A stretch of DNA of 64,000 nucleotides. Origin: Oreohelix idahoensis. Lineage: Eukaryota; Mollusca; Gastropoda; Stylommatophora; Oreohelicidae. The notes below the pieces were generated by a model. It saw only the letters and a program-made list of their open reading frames with translations. It had not been told where the DNA came from and did no database searches. The position numbers were made by a program, and so were the translations under genes. Positions 10,779 to 21,760 of the stretch are shown here, piece after piece; position 1 is the first letter of the stretch, and each line of letters begins with the position of its first letter. Location of the stretch: assembly GCA_024509875.1 (NCBI GenBank), contig JAMPIV010018963.1:15001-79000 (forward strand), given 5' to 3'.

Positions 10779-13700
10779 ATGATACCAACAAAATATTAAA
10801 ATTTGACACCAGTGAAAACTCTTTTGATAGGCGAGAGGTTATTAAACCTTTATTGTCAAAAAGCCTGCTATATAAAATTTGCATAGCAATTGCAACGCAC
10901 TAATTTATTTTATTGATATTTGTATATAGCTGTGCATTATTTAAAGTTTTCTTATTAAGAACGTTTGTTTAAAAAACTTACATACCAGAAAGCAAGGTAC
11001 TTTTTCTACCTTTAATGAAAAAGAATAAAGATTATGACTTATATCGTTTAAAAGTTACGTCCCCTGCCCATTGAGATAAGAATGAAATAAGTCCCGTGAG
11101 ATAAGAATGAATGGAGTGAAGAATACTTCACTGCTCAGCCTCATGATGTGGTTTTTTGACAATATATATCTTAAAACCTTTCCTGAGAAATGACCGATAC
11201 GCTGGGGAAGACCGCATCAAAATATATAGATATTTCTATTTATTCTTTATGAAAGGTGTATTGTATTCCATATTTGTATCAAATTGTTATTCTTTGTGAT
11301 TTATCTATTTACATGTGTATTATTTGGGAAACTTTGGTTATCCCCTTTATATAAGTATTTTTGTTAATAAAATAATAACAGCGTACAAGCAGTCAGAACT
11401 GTCTTACCAGCGTTTATCTGTCAGTCTAAGTTATCACTTTACCACTTCTTACAGTGTGTATATTATGCTCAACTGGGAGAGCGAGTGGATTTTTTAAGAC
11501 ATCAAAATTGAGTGTGACTTGGAGATATAGAGTTTAATATACCTACATCTTTTCTAAGCAACCCACTTGAATATCATTTGTCATAACCTTTTCTTAAATC
11601 ACTTCACGAGAGTAAGATACCTGATCATGCTATTTTTTTGCGTTTCCAATTAGTTCCTGCACTGGATTAAGCTAAACACAGTAAACCAAGTGTGGGCAAT
11701 AGCATTTTGAGTCAAGCCACAAGGGTGGTGAATTTTAAAATGCATTTGCCATATCATATTAAAAACGGTTCCTAACTACTTTGATTAAATTAATAATTCT
11801 GAAATTCCTTCAAATTATTTTATTCAAGCATAATTCTTGGTTATAGAGTAAACATAAATCAAGAAAGTGCAAATGTAAAAAAAAAAACATCAGTGTAACA
11901 CTTTGCATTACTTTTGTTTGAAAATTGTCCAAATTTGGCTGAATATCTGAATTTGGCAGGCATGTTAAATCATACTGATATGGAATTACTTTTCGAGTTT
12001 TTAGGCAAGGCCGGAAATATTAGTATACAGATTTTCAGCATAAATGATCGCCTGTTAGATACCGACAGTGCAATCAATGATTCAATACCACTCAGATTGC
12101 TGGAACTTAGCATCAAACGTAAGACAAACAGGGATGGACGTATGAGAGGAAGCATCCGTCGTGTATACAACAAGCCAGCTACAAGAAAAGTTAACATTCA
12201 TACTCTCAAACATTTCCTGAGGGAGACTGAGCAACTATGGGTTTGCAAGGAGTTCAGTGATGTCGATTCTGAACAACAATAACTGTCAGCGTAAAACAAA
12301 AACACAAAAAAATTATTGTCCAGATTTTGTTTCATTAAATATTTGCCGAGGAAGGGAACTGGTTACCCCATCACTCGATGCTGGACCTGGGATAGTAAAG
12401 TCTCTAACACTTCACTCCCCTAAGGCAGTATCTGCTATGTGACTACATTTATCATGCCATGTAGTTCTGGGGGTCTCTAAAGAGACTAAACAGAATAGAA
12501 CTACTACACTTTCAGGCATGTCGTACACGGTTGTACATAAGGCTGGCAAACTCATCATGTCAAACAAATTGCCACAGAACCCTATGCTACAAGAGCATGT
12601 GCATGCTTAGTGTAGATTTCCTTCATGTGGCCAAGCTGCAGGGCGGTTTCATGCACCGTAAGGTGCCCAAAGGAGAATGGTGATGATTATGATCATGCCA
12701 GGTCTAATAATCTAATTCGCCACATATGTCAACTGGCGGACGGACATCTTGCCCATCCTTGCTGTAAACATACGCATTGGCTGAAACTTGATCGGCTGTA
12801 CGTAAATGGAGCCTCCCTCACCCACGAGAACGTACTAGTTATAACAAGGCAAGGCGTATTATTATAAACTAGCAACAACCCGCCAAAATTGGCAGGTTTT
12901 TAATTATAGTTTGTTGTTTCTGTTACACTTATTACATTGCTGCTTCTTCTATAGTCTCGCTTGTGTAGCAAGATTTGGTACTACTTGCTTTGTTTGTGAA
13001 AATATATGTAACGCGACACACACACAAAATCCAGACGCCAGAGTGAGAGACTGGAAGACATTATCTGCAAGAAAAGTTTTTTTCACGCTGCATGCAGGGC
13101 AGATATACTTAAGCAAATACAGCCTCACCGTGCGCTTATTAATCCTAGAGGGTTTTATGATCGTTCCTGATCGAGCTCATGATCGAGTTCGTGATCAAGT
13201 ATAAACTAAAGACTTGAGGACCTTTGATCCTGCTAACTGGAGCCTAGTGGTCAAACAATCTTCACCACCTTTGTCCCCCGTAGTTATAGGGCGGGCTGAA
13301 GGAAAGTCTTCCGGATTACCAGTGTGTCTCAGGAACCTCGAACATACGCGGCGTAATGCAAGATGAGTTTATGTGTATCCAATCCTACAAACACTGTGAG
13401 CGGTTTCAATAGCGCCTATCAATGATGAAAAAGGCTAGAGACTCGATAGCAAGAATTATCAATCTAATGTGACAGACTTTATAATTTTATTGGAAGATAC
13501 ATCCAAGATTTTTTACTATTATTTATTTTAATTTGTAAATATAAATAATCATACATTTTACCATCTTCCAACACCCATTTCTCATTACAAGGCTAGATAG
13601 ATGTACATAATAAATTATGAAATTGTACTCATTTGACTTGGTAAATTTTTAACTGTTAAATTTTGAGTTACTCTTTCTAATTTAATTGTATTATCACATA

Positions 13701-14105
13701 GGGTTACTATAGCGAAAGTGGCGCAGTATACTTCTGAAGCCTAAATCTATTGTCCAGCTCAGAGTATTCACAGCCGTAACTCAATTGTGATACTAGTGTA
13801 CTTCTCGGGCACTGGGACTTCATACTTTCTGGAGAGAAATTCTACTTCTTCTCTACCACTATCATCACACTAGAAAAACCTTTCGCTACAGCTTGCTCGC
13901 TGTGAATGAACCGATCGTCTCTACCTTTTAGCAATTTTATCATTTTGATCCATAATAATAAGTCTGCAATACTTTAAATTAAAATTTTTTCTTGAAGAAA
14001 CAATGAGAAACTTACATTTTACGGTTATTTTTAAGAAAAATGAGTTAAATCCGTTTCCCAAATGAAACTGGACAGAAGAGTATCTTGATTGTCTGTTGAT
14101 TTAAT
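10779..14105. other. Region without a supported gene
   Basis: About 3.3 kb without recognised coding or element features. It contains the unexplained frame at 11914-12282 (listed), a short inverted repeat near 12878 (CCGCC...GGCAGG) and local GATC-rich repetition near 13155-13200. The sequence is AT-rich and probably decayed repeat or intergenic DNA. Confidence 0.5.
11914..12282 (+). CDS. Unrecognised 122-codon open frame
   Basis: The frame encodes 121-122 residues with mixed, protein-like composition: a leucine-rich N-terminal third, a basic middle (KRKTNRDGRMRG) and an acidic end. I do not recognise a domain. No splice sites, promoter or poly(A) signal clearly frame it, and the start codon context is weak. 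It could be a remnant of a transposon or host exon, or chance. Confidence 0.2.
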   Translation: MFENCPNLAEYLNLAGMLNHTDMELLFEFLGKAGNISIQIFSINDRLLDTDSAINDSIPLRLLELSIKRKTNRDGRMRGSIRRVYNKPATRKVNIHTLKHFLRETEQLWVCKEFSDVDSEQQ

Positions 14106-14261
14106 GCACACCGTCACACTTTTCTATTTTCGTGAGAGTACGTATAAGGGGAAACAATACAATTATTATCTAACTTTCAACCACAGTTGCACCCCCTTGG
14201 CTGTGGTTGAAAGTTAATGGACTCTCTCGAAAATAGAAAAAGTACGCAAATGACGTTGTGC
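14106..14261. repeat. Fold-back (inverted) repeat, MITE-like
   Basis: The outer arms pair imperfectly: GCACACCGTCA...CTTTTCTATTTTCG against CGAAAATAGAAAAAG...TGACGTTGTGC. Inside them is a perfect 15-bp stem, AACTTTCAACCACAG / CTGTGGTTGAAAGTT, at about 14173-14217. The structure resembles a small non-autonomous DNA transposon or hairpin repeat. No target-site duplication is obvious. Confidence 0.6.
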
Positions 14262-14271
14262 AAAATGTGAC

Positions 14272-14300
14272 TGACCGACCGACCGACCGACCGACCGAAG
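14272..14300. repeat. (GACC)n microsatellite
   Basis: Six to seven GACC units in tandem just after the fold-back repeat. Confidence 0.85.
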
Positions 14301-14540
14301 TATTTGCGGCGGAAATTATCGAATTCACCACAATCTCTCCCACGTGACTACCTGTTGTGTCTCTGTCTTAATTATTCAAGTAACCTTTCCCCCCTTAAGT
14401 ATGACAATGCCCAACTGCTAATCTCCTAATGAAAGTAATTCTGGTTACTTCCCTTCGCTCATAAACTACCACACAATTTTATACAGACGAATGGTCTTTG
14501 AAACAAACAATTGTTGTACAGTAGAAATTATAAATACAGC

Positions 14541-14805
14541 GGAGCCGCGCTAGCGTAGTGGTTACCACACCGCTCTGGCGACCGGGTGATGCAGGATCAA
14601 ACCCGGGCGACGGCATTTGAGGATTTTTCGTCGACCGGGATTTGGACTGGATTAACTCGAGACCTGGTGAGGACATTTGAAGGAGTGTCGTCGACCAGGG
14701 ATTGGCGGCTCCTAAGCCGACCCAGCTCTAATGGGTACCTCCGAAATCGGCGAGTATCTGCCTGAATGGCGAGGGACACCTGTCTCTGTACAAGAAAAAA
14801 AGGGA
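14541..14805 (+). mobile_element. tRNA-derived SINE
   Basis: The 5' end carries an excellent polymerase III A box, TAGCGTAGTGG (about 14551-14561), and a B box, GGATCAAACCC (about 14595-14605), at tRNA-like spacing. About 190 bp of non-tRNA body follow, ending near an A-rich GTACAAGAAAAAAAG tail. The head cannot be a working tRNA gene because no anticodon arm is preserved. The body may belong to one of the conserved SINE central domains known from molluscs; I could not verify which. Confidence 0.8.
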
Positions 14806-15146
14806 TACTCACGTAAAATCAATGTCAGGTTAGACATTAATAATAACCTGAGATTTCGCCTCGAGTATTAGCGGGCGTACAAAAAAAAACACCAAAAAAA
14901 ATACAGCAAGTTTGAAAAGTCACCATATTTTTTTATGTTTAAAAGGAGGAGCTACACTGAAATGCTATTTTCGTTATTAATTGCTGGATTTCAATGAAAA
15001 TGCACAGACTTGACCTATGTCAATACTAGATACGCAAAATGAAGAGTTTGATGGCACTGCACTACTGGTTGCCATAGAAACGGCGGCCATATTGGATTCT
15101 ATTGTTCTATTTCAATTTGCTAAGGCTTTTTTATTTATTAAGCTAT

Positions 15147-15446
15147 TGTCATAAAATTAACAGTGATACAACGTAAAAATATCTCCAAAGGATAAAATGT
15201 AGGGATAAAAAAGAATGCGTAAGTTACTAGAAGGCATGATCGCCCACGCCGCGGGTCATCACCCGCCATGGAAATTAAATTGCTGAAACGGTTACCATTT
15301 GAACGGGATGAGAACGGCGGATCTAAAGGGAAAAAAAAAATATGACTGAAAAATTGCGTGAGACTAGCAAGGCTAAGAAGATGCAATGGGGGGAGGGGGG
15401 GGGGGGGAGGGGGGGGGGGGGGGGGGGGGGGGGGCGGGGGGGGGGG

Positions 15447-15489
<43 letters not shown>

Positions 15490-17167
15490 CGGGGGGGCGG
15501 GGGGGGGGGCGGGAGAACGGAGGAAAAGTCACGTCCCCAAATTGACACGAGGTACGGAAAGGGACGCTTATGCGATACCAAGCCTTTTATTTGAATTCAG
15601 CGGCAAAAGCATTACAACGCAGATGCTTGAAATATTACAAAATTAAAAAAGTAACTTTTTCTTAATACTAATGTTAGGAATATAAAAATTAGCTGGCCGG
15701 ATGGCCCATTTTGAGCAGTGAAATAATATGCTTTTATTTATACAGACGGATAGATAATAATGAAGACATTGACAAAAGACTGTGTTGTTCACATCAGCGA
15801 AAGACTGCATTGAATCAAACATGTCACTAATTTGCACAAAAACCACGACCTTGAGACTCAAGTGTCCAAATCTAGTTAGAATGAAAGAGAGGGACATTGG
15901 TGGGAGCTGTGGCTAAAAATAACTTTAAAGACAAAATTTGTAGAGGGGACGGATAGGTTGGTTCAAAAACCAAGTACGTTTTTTGTGAAAACGCAAGTAG
16001 AGACGGACGGACTAACAGATAAAAATCCATACTTGACTGAAGCATGACTGAAATGACTTTAGTGTAGGAAATTTGAATTTGAAAAAAAACACAAGGCATT
16101 GATTGGCCACAGACAATCATATTATCAGCGCTCAGACGAGCTTTTTTGCCATTCCTCAATAGTTGTCCAGTGATAGACACAGTAAATTTTAAGTGTGGTG
16201 ATTTCCAATGAAGTAAATTGAAATAAGTTCAGGGACGCCATACTATAGCCAGCAGCTCAGCTGAGTTTTGCTAGCATTTCTGTGTTCTTTATTCATAATC
16301 TGAGCTGTGAGTTTTTTATGTTGACACCAAAAGGTGGTGTCAAATGCTGGGTAAATAATTGACAGTGAGGACCCGTGCAGTGTCGCATCTCGGCAGAACA
16401 GCCTTATATTGCCCCCAAGCACGGAGAGGTGGGGCCACCCGATATATTGCCCCCAAGCACGGAGAGGTGGGGCCACCAGATTCCAGCACCAGAACTTCTC
16501 TTTCAAAGTTACGTAAGCAGGCTGGTCTGCTGGATTTACACCAACTTCATAGACATAGCACCCAAAGTGAATTACTACTAAAACATCCCATTTTCTTCCA
16601 TCATTAATGGACAATGTTTGGTAGGCATAGACAGGGAGGGATGAAGCCACCCCAACAGCACATCTATTCATCGTTCTCCCAGGGAAAATAAAATTATGAA
16701 CTGTAGAAATATTAACTAATCGTGAAAATTGTATACGTACACACCTTTTATTTATCATGCCATTTATTCATGCCATTCACTCATAAATTTCAAAATCTTT
16801 CATATGTTCTGGCCAAAATAAAACCTTGGTTCAGAACAAATAAATTTAAAAAAGATTTACTTTCTAAAATTTCACCAGCTGAATTTAGTTCATTGTGTTC
16901 TAAATTTTATTGATAATATTATATTATTTAATATCTGTGTGTGTGTGTGTTTGTATATGTCAATACAACACATTACATTCAGTACCCTAGATTTTAACGT
17001 AGCCACATTCATTAGTAGAAAAAAAGATAGGTGTGAGGTCGTAGTGGTAGCAAGAAAGGCCTTCTGAAAATTCACAACTACATTTTATCTCAGGAGCCTT
17101 CACAGCTGACCTCATACATCACACTTAGTAATATCACCATCATACAATACCATCAAAATCCACTACA
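15147..17167 (+). repeat. 5' LTR of the Gmr1-type element
   Basis: The LTR runs from TGTCATAAAATTAAC to AAATCCACTACA, about 2.0 kb, with canonical TG...CA ends. Its left end is fixed by the repeat at 21761 after the polypurine tract; its right end by the primer site five bases downstream. It contains a G-rich expansion at 15386-15512, a local duplication of about 45 bp at 16406-16478, and AATAAA-type signals near 16690 and 16820. Its last 250 bp resemble the end of the solo LTR at 28898-31313. Confidence 0.85.
15386..15512 (+). repeat. Poly-G tract of about 127 bp inside the LTR
   Basis: Nearly uninterrupted G with a few A and C interruptions. The equivalent place in the 3' LTR (about 22000-22010) has only ten G. 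The glycine- or proline-only open frames over this tract are artefacts. Such a run could form G-quadruplexes and is also prone to assembly error. Confidence 0.9.
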
Positions 17168-17172
17168 TATAT

Positions 17173-17190
17173 TGGGGGCTCGTCCGGGAT
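17173..17190 (+). promoter_or_regulatory. Primer-binding site, tRNA-Pro type
   Basis: TGGGGGCTCGTCCGGGAT is an exact 18-base match to the known tRNA-Pro primer-binding site, the one used by murine gammaretroviruses. It lies five bases after the LTR's CA end. It primes minus-strand DNA synthesis and independently fixes the LTR boundary. Confidence 0.9.
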
Positions 17191-17433
17191 AATTAGCATA
17201 AACAGTAATATAAGGATCTCCTGGTGGGAGAAATAAAATTAGGGGAACAAAATTGTAAAATTCCCTTAAAATTAAAAGTGTCCCTTTAAATTAAAAGGGC
17301 AATTAGAAGTTGGTGAATCTTCACAGCCAGTGTTAGTTAATTAATTAATTAGAATTATTTAGTCTAGAGTAATTAGAATTACTTTAGTAGTTGGAAATTT
17401 TATTTTGCACACTGCTAGATTTGTTTAAAAAGT

Positions 17434-18504
17434 ATGGCGGAGCTGGCAAAATTTAGATCAGCTGCTGTGCTGACGGCAAAGGATATGGGAATGGATGGTC
17501 AGATTTTAATTCAATACGTAACGGCTGAATGTGATAAGTATATTGAACGGGAAGAAAGAAGATTAGAAAAAGAGGCTGAAAGAAAATTAGAGTCTGAAAG
17601 GTTGGCTGAAGAGAAGAGGTTACAAATTGAGGCTGAGACTAAGAGGTTGCAGATTGAGGCTGACAAAGAGGCTAAAGCATTGGAGGCAGAAGAAAAAACG
17701 ACAGCAAAGGGAGGCAGAAGATAGAAGGTTGCAAAGGGAGCACGAATTACGACTAAGGGAGCTGGAATTACAAGGCCAGGCTCCTGAAAATGGTGCCAGC
17801 CCTTTTGCCTCAGATGCTACGCCCAGTCTGGGAGCCTCAAACTCAGCTATGGGGTTTCATTTAGACCATTTTGTTGAAAAAGACGATGACATAGAGGGGT
17901 ACCTAGGACGTTTTGAGTTATTAGCTACTACATATGGGTTAGAGAGAGAGAGAGGTGGAGTTTAAAGCTATCACAGGGACTGAGAGGTACTTCTTATGAA
18001 GTCTTCGCAAAAATGAACAGGGAAGACCAAGACAATTATGACATGTTAAAGCAGGCTCTGTTATTAAGGTACGAGAAGAATGGTGAATTTTATCGTAAGA
18101 AATTTAGAAATGCCAAACTGTTGTCTGGGGAGACATACCACCAATTCTCTGCTAGACTGGAAACCTATTTGGAGAAATGGACTGCTCTGGGGAAGACCCA
18201 AGATCTTAAAGAAATGATCATGATTGAGCAATTGAGAGAGTCCATGGCTCCAGACATGAGAAAATTCCTCATGGAACAAGGTGCAGAGAAATTGGGAGAG
18301 GTTTTAAATGTCGCTGAGAGGTATCAGGCAGCCCAGGCAGAGGTAAGTGGTGCTAAAAAGAAGCACATAGATAATTTTAAAGCTCCACAGCCATTTAATA
18401 AATTTGACAATAGAGAACAGGGTAATAGAGGTAGGACAAACTTTGAGCGGCCAAGAAATGACTATCGCGACAGAAACTCACAGTTCAATGACCAAAAAAA
18501 ATAA
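17434..18504 (+). pseudogene. gag (coiled coil + SCAN-like capsid), frameshifted
   Basis: The frame starts with ATG at 17434. An N-terminal stretch of about 90 residues is a Glu/Arg/Lys-rich heptad region, probably a coiled coil. The capsid-like part follows: a GYLGRFELLA segment, then YHQFSARLETYLEKW and an MIEQLRESMAPDMRKFL region resembling the SCAN domain. SCAN is established as a descendant of Gmr1-type Gypsy capsids, so this supports the lineage call. The frame is broken in an A-run near 17692, in a GA-dinucleotide run near 17945, and again before the zinc knuckle in an A-run near 18496. All breaks fall in simple runs and could be real mutations or sequence errors. Confidence 0.8.
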
Positions 18505-19792
18505 TGAAAGGAAACCGTTTAACCAAGGAAAAAGATGGTGTAAATGGTGCAAGAGAGATAACCATAACACCGAATTTTGTAGAAGGAAACCTTCAAACAT
18601 TGCTGCAATGAAGTCGGGGACTCAACGATTAAAGGTTAATCCTAATGGACAACAGGAACCTTATCACCCCCCAGTTTGTGAGGATGTTATTTGTAATGGG
18701 GTCACCATAAGGTGCCTTTATGATACAGGTTTGGATTATGATTCAGTTGTGAAGTCTAGCCTAGTGGACCCAAGTCAGTATACCACAGAAACAGTGGAAA
18801 TACAAGGGGCGACTAAGGACATACCACTCATGACACTTCCCATCGCAAGGATAACGGTGAAAACTCGCTATGTGGAAGGAGAAATCAGAGCAGCAGTGAT
18901 AGATGAACCAATCTACCCTCTGATATTGGGGTGTAGATACGTCTTCTTGGGGAATCCCGAGAAACCTGTGATCATGGCGACAGTGCAGACCAGGTCACAG
19001 AAGAAGGAGGAAGAAGGTGAACCTATAAATGCTCATCCAGAGGAGATGAGGAAGGCGCAGGCTGAGGATAGGACACTCAAGCCATGTTTTAAAAAATTGC
19101 CCAATTGCCACACACCTCCGAGCAAGGGGGAATATTTCATGAAGAACAAACTCTTATACAGGAAGACAGGAACTAGATCCACTGGTCACGGACAGTTGGT
19201 TCTTCCCAAGATATATAGGGCAAATTTAATAAGGAGCTTACATGTTGGAAAAGATGGGGACCATGAAAAAGTCGGTACCATCTGCCAAAAAGTTGCTCGC
19301 AAATACTATTGGCCCGACGTAAATGTCGATATTGAAAACTTTGTAGAAGCATGTGGCATATTTCATGAGGGAACACCCACAAAGGGAAAATATGTGCAGG
19401 ACCTAGAAACGCCACGGGGCAAAATTAGGCCTGGAAGGAAAACTAATGATACTCAAGGAGACAAAGTGCAATGGGAGCCCCCTTTTCACACCCAGTCTTC
19501 ACTTGAATGGATTAACATGGCCACTATGCGAAGAGTACAAAGAAGAAATTTTACCCAGGATAAGATGACAATCCCTCGGTCAGACTTATATAAACTGGAA
19601 GAACAGAAAAGAGAGCGAAGATCTCTCATAAGCAATCTAAAGTGGGGAGATAAACCCAAGAAAAAAATTGGTAGTGGTCGATTTGTGAGTGATGATTCTA
19701 GGAAGAAAAGTCCTCACTATGGCGCTTCTAATGGACGGGACCAAACGGGTTCCATGAAAAATACGTATGATAAATTAAAAATCCAGATGTAA
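18404..19792 (+). pseudogene. Zinc knuckle - protease - integrase N-terminal domain, then unrelated sequence
   Basis: The frame contains a CCHC knuckle (C-KW-C-KRDN-H-NTEF-C) near 18540, then an aspartic protease with CLYDTGLDYDS at about 18715 and an LILGCRYVF region. The integrase zinc-binding domain lies at about 19195-19370 (LVLPKIYRANLIRSLH ... YYWPDVN), but the final Cys of its HHCC set is Phe (EACGIFHEG). From about 19375 to 19792 the frame stays open yet shows no D,D-35-E core; it encodes a basic stretch I do not recognise. Integrase resumes after 19838. The catalytic core therefore appears to be replaced by foreign or scrambled sequence of about the same length. Confidence 0.75.
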
Positions 19793-19852
19793 CTATTAAG
19801 GACCTGGACAGATGAGAAGGCGGAAGAGACTGTTACCTCATCTTATCAATAC

Positions 19853-21673
19853 GTGAACGAACTGACCACTCGTCTGAAAGCTGGATGGAAACTGGCAAAT
19901 GATAATTTGAAACAAGCCAGGAAGAAACATGCAGCATATTTTAATAGGAAGGCAAAGGACAGAGAACTAGCTGTGGGAGAGAAGGTGCTGCTTCTACTAC
20001 CCGGTAGCCAGAATAAATTACAAATTGGATGGCAAGGTCCATATACGGTTCTAGAGAAGGTGTCTAGAACAAACTATAAAATTGACAAAAAGGGGAAGGA
20101 GAAAGTTTATCATGTAAACCTGTTAAAGAAGTATCTGGACAGACCACTCCAGGAAAGCACCCCCTTACTGACCTTAGCTATCGCAACTCAAATGCAAAAG
20201 GAACCACTCACCTCACATGAATACCCATTACATCCTTGTGAAACAGCAGCACAGGTAAAAGTCAGTAAGCACCTGACTAAAAACCAGAGGGAGAGAGTTC
20301 AACAGGTTCTGGAGGAACATACAGATGTATTAACAGATAAACCAGGCCATACAAATTTGCTACAGTATGACATGAAACTGGTAGACTCAAACCCAATCTG
20401 TATGAGAGCCTATTCTATTCCGTTCGCGAAGGAGAAGGCATTGAAGGAAGAAATAGATTATTTATTGAAGGAGGGGATCATTTCACACAGTGAATCACCC
20501 TTTAGTTCCAGTGTCGTCTTGTTGAGAAAACCGTCTGGGGAACACCGACTGTGCATAGATTATAGGAAACTGAATGCTGTCACAGAAGGACAAGTGGATC
20601 CATTACCAGACACAAAACAGTTATTTGCCAGATTAAACAAGGCAAAATACTTTTCAAAGGTGGATCTTAGTAAAGGCTATTACCAGATTCCAGTGAAGCC
20701 TGAAGTGAGACCTTATTTAGCATTTAGCACATCAGAAGGACATTATGAATTCAACATGCTACCATTCAGACTGAAAAATGCTCCGAGTGTGTTTTCAAGG
20801 ATGATGCGCAAATTGTTGGATCCCCTGAATAACCCATGTATCACGAATTTCATGGATGATATTCTCGTCGCCACAGAGACATTTGAAGAACACATTGACG
20901 CTCTAAAAATGTTGTTTAATAGGCTTCGGGAGGCGAACTTAACTGCTAGGCCAACAAAATGTTGTATTGGATGCAAAGAGTTGGAATTCTTGGGGCACAC
21001 TCTATATCAGGGTAATATGACCCCTGATCCTAAGAATTTGGAAAAACTGCAGAGAGCACCTAGGCCACAAACAAAAAAGGACGTGCGATCATTCGTGTCG
21101 TTATGCGGATTTTATCAGAAATACATCAAAAATTTTAACGCTATTTGTGCTCCTCTGACTGATCTGACTCGCAAGGGACTTCCAGATAAAATTATTTGGA
21201 CTGCACAATGTGAACTAGCGTTCCAAGAGTTAAAGGAAAAACTCACTAGCAAGCCTATTCTCAAACTGCCTGATTTGACACAGGACTTTGTCTTAAGAAC
21301 CGATGCAAGTAATGTAGGACTCGGAGGGGCTTTGTTGCAAAGATCATCTTCACCTGATGGGGAACTGAAACCAGTCGCTTATGCAAGCCGCAAATTGAAT
21401 AAGGCGGAACAAGGCTACTCCACAAGCGAAAAAGAATGTTTAGCGTTAATCTGGGCAATAAAGAAGTTTCAAATCTATCTGTATGGTAGGACTTTTGTGG
21501 TCGAGACGGATCATCAGCCTCTCGTATTCTTATCTCAGGCTAAGCATGAAAACGCAAGATTGCTGAGGTGGTCTTTATTGCTTCAACCTTATCAGTTTAG
21601 TATCCAATATATCCCAGGCAAATTGAATGTCGGTGCAGATTTCCTCAGTCGGCACCCCTGTGATCAAAATTAG
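19853..21673 (+). CDS. pol: Integrase C-terminal domain - reverse transcriptase - RNase H
   Basis: This 606-codon frame has a non-ATG 5' boundary and is probably part of a longer polyprotein. Residues 1-100 are the integrase C-terminal domain with a GPY-type motif (GWQGPYTVLEKV ... VYHVNLLKKY). RT occupies about residues 180-400: SPFSSSVVLLRKPSG, the KVDLSKGYYQIP box and NFMDDILVA as the catalytic box. LPFRLKNAP has Arg where Gly is usual. RNase H spans about residues 470-600, with DASNVGLGG, SEKECLALIWA and TDHQPLVFL. The stop at 21671 lies about 75 bp before the polypurine tract, so nothing follows RNase H. The RT is Ty3/Gypsy type despite the copia-like domain order. Confidence 0.85.
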   Translation: MNELTTRLKAGWKLANDNLKQARKKHAAYFNRKAKDRELAVGEKVLLLLPGSQNKLQIGWQGPYTVLEKVSRTNYKIDKKGKEKVYHVNLLKKYLDRPLQESTPLLTLAIATQMQKEPLTSHEYPLHPCETAAQVKVSKHLTKNQRERVQQVLEEHTDVLTDKPGHTNLLQYDMKLVDSNPICMRAYSIPFAKEKALKEEIDYLLKEGIISHSESPFSSSVVLLRKPSGEHRLCIDYRKLNAVTEGQVDPLPDTKQLFARLNKAKYFSKVDLSKGYYQIPVKPEVRPYLAFSTSEGHYEFNMLPFRLKNAPSVFSRMMRKLLDPLNNPCITNFMDDILVATETFEEHIDALKMLFNRLREANLTARPTKCCIGCKELEFLGHTLYQGNMTPDPKNLEKLQRAPRPQTKKDVRSFVSLCGFYQKYIKNFNAICAPLTDLTRKGLPDKIIWTAQCELAFQELKEKLTSKPILKLPDLTQDFVLRTDASNVGLGGALLQRSSSPDGELKPVAYASRKLNKAEQGYSTSEKECLALIWAIKKFQIYLYGRTFVVETDHQPLVFLSQAKHENARLLRWSLLLQPYQFSIQYIPGKLNVGADFLSRHPCDQN

Positions 21674-21747
21674 AGTAATGGCAGACGAGAGGAGAGATTT
21701 TATCTATGTGTATCACTGGTTTTAGAACTTGCCGTAGGCATGTTTTC

Positions 21748-21760
21748 AAGTGGGGAGATG
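21748..21760 (+). promoter_or_regulatory. Polypurine tract
   Basis: AAGTGGGGAGATG directly precedes the TGTCATAA start of the 3' LTR. Polypurine tracts prime plus-strand synthesis. Its GGGGAGATG end is close to that of the tract of the minus-strand element at 47743-47760. Confidence 0.8.

Noticed and set aside
14541..14612. A functional tRNA gene
   Set aside because: Only the promoter boxes are tRNA-like; no cloverleaf closes and a SINE body with an A-rich end follows.
15323..15646. Long Gly-rich and Pro-rich open frames on both strands
   Set aside because: They come entirely from the poly-G tract inside the LTR.
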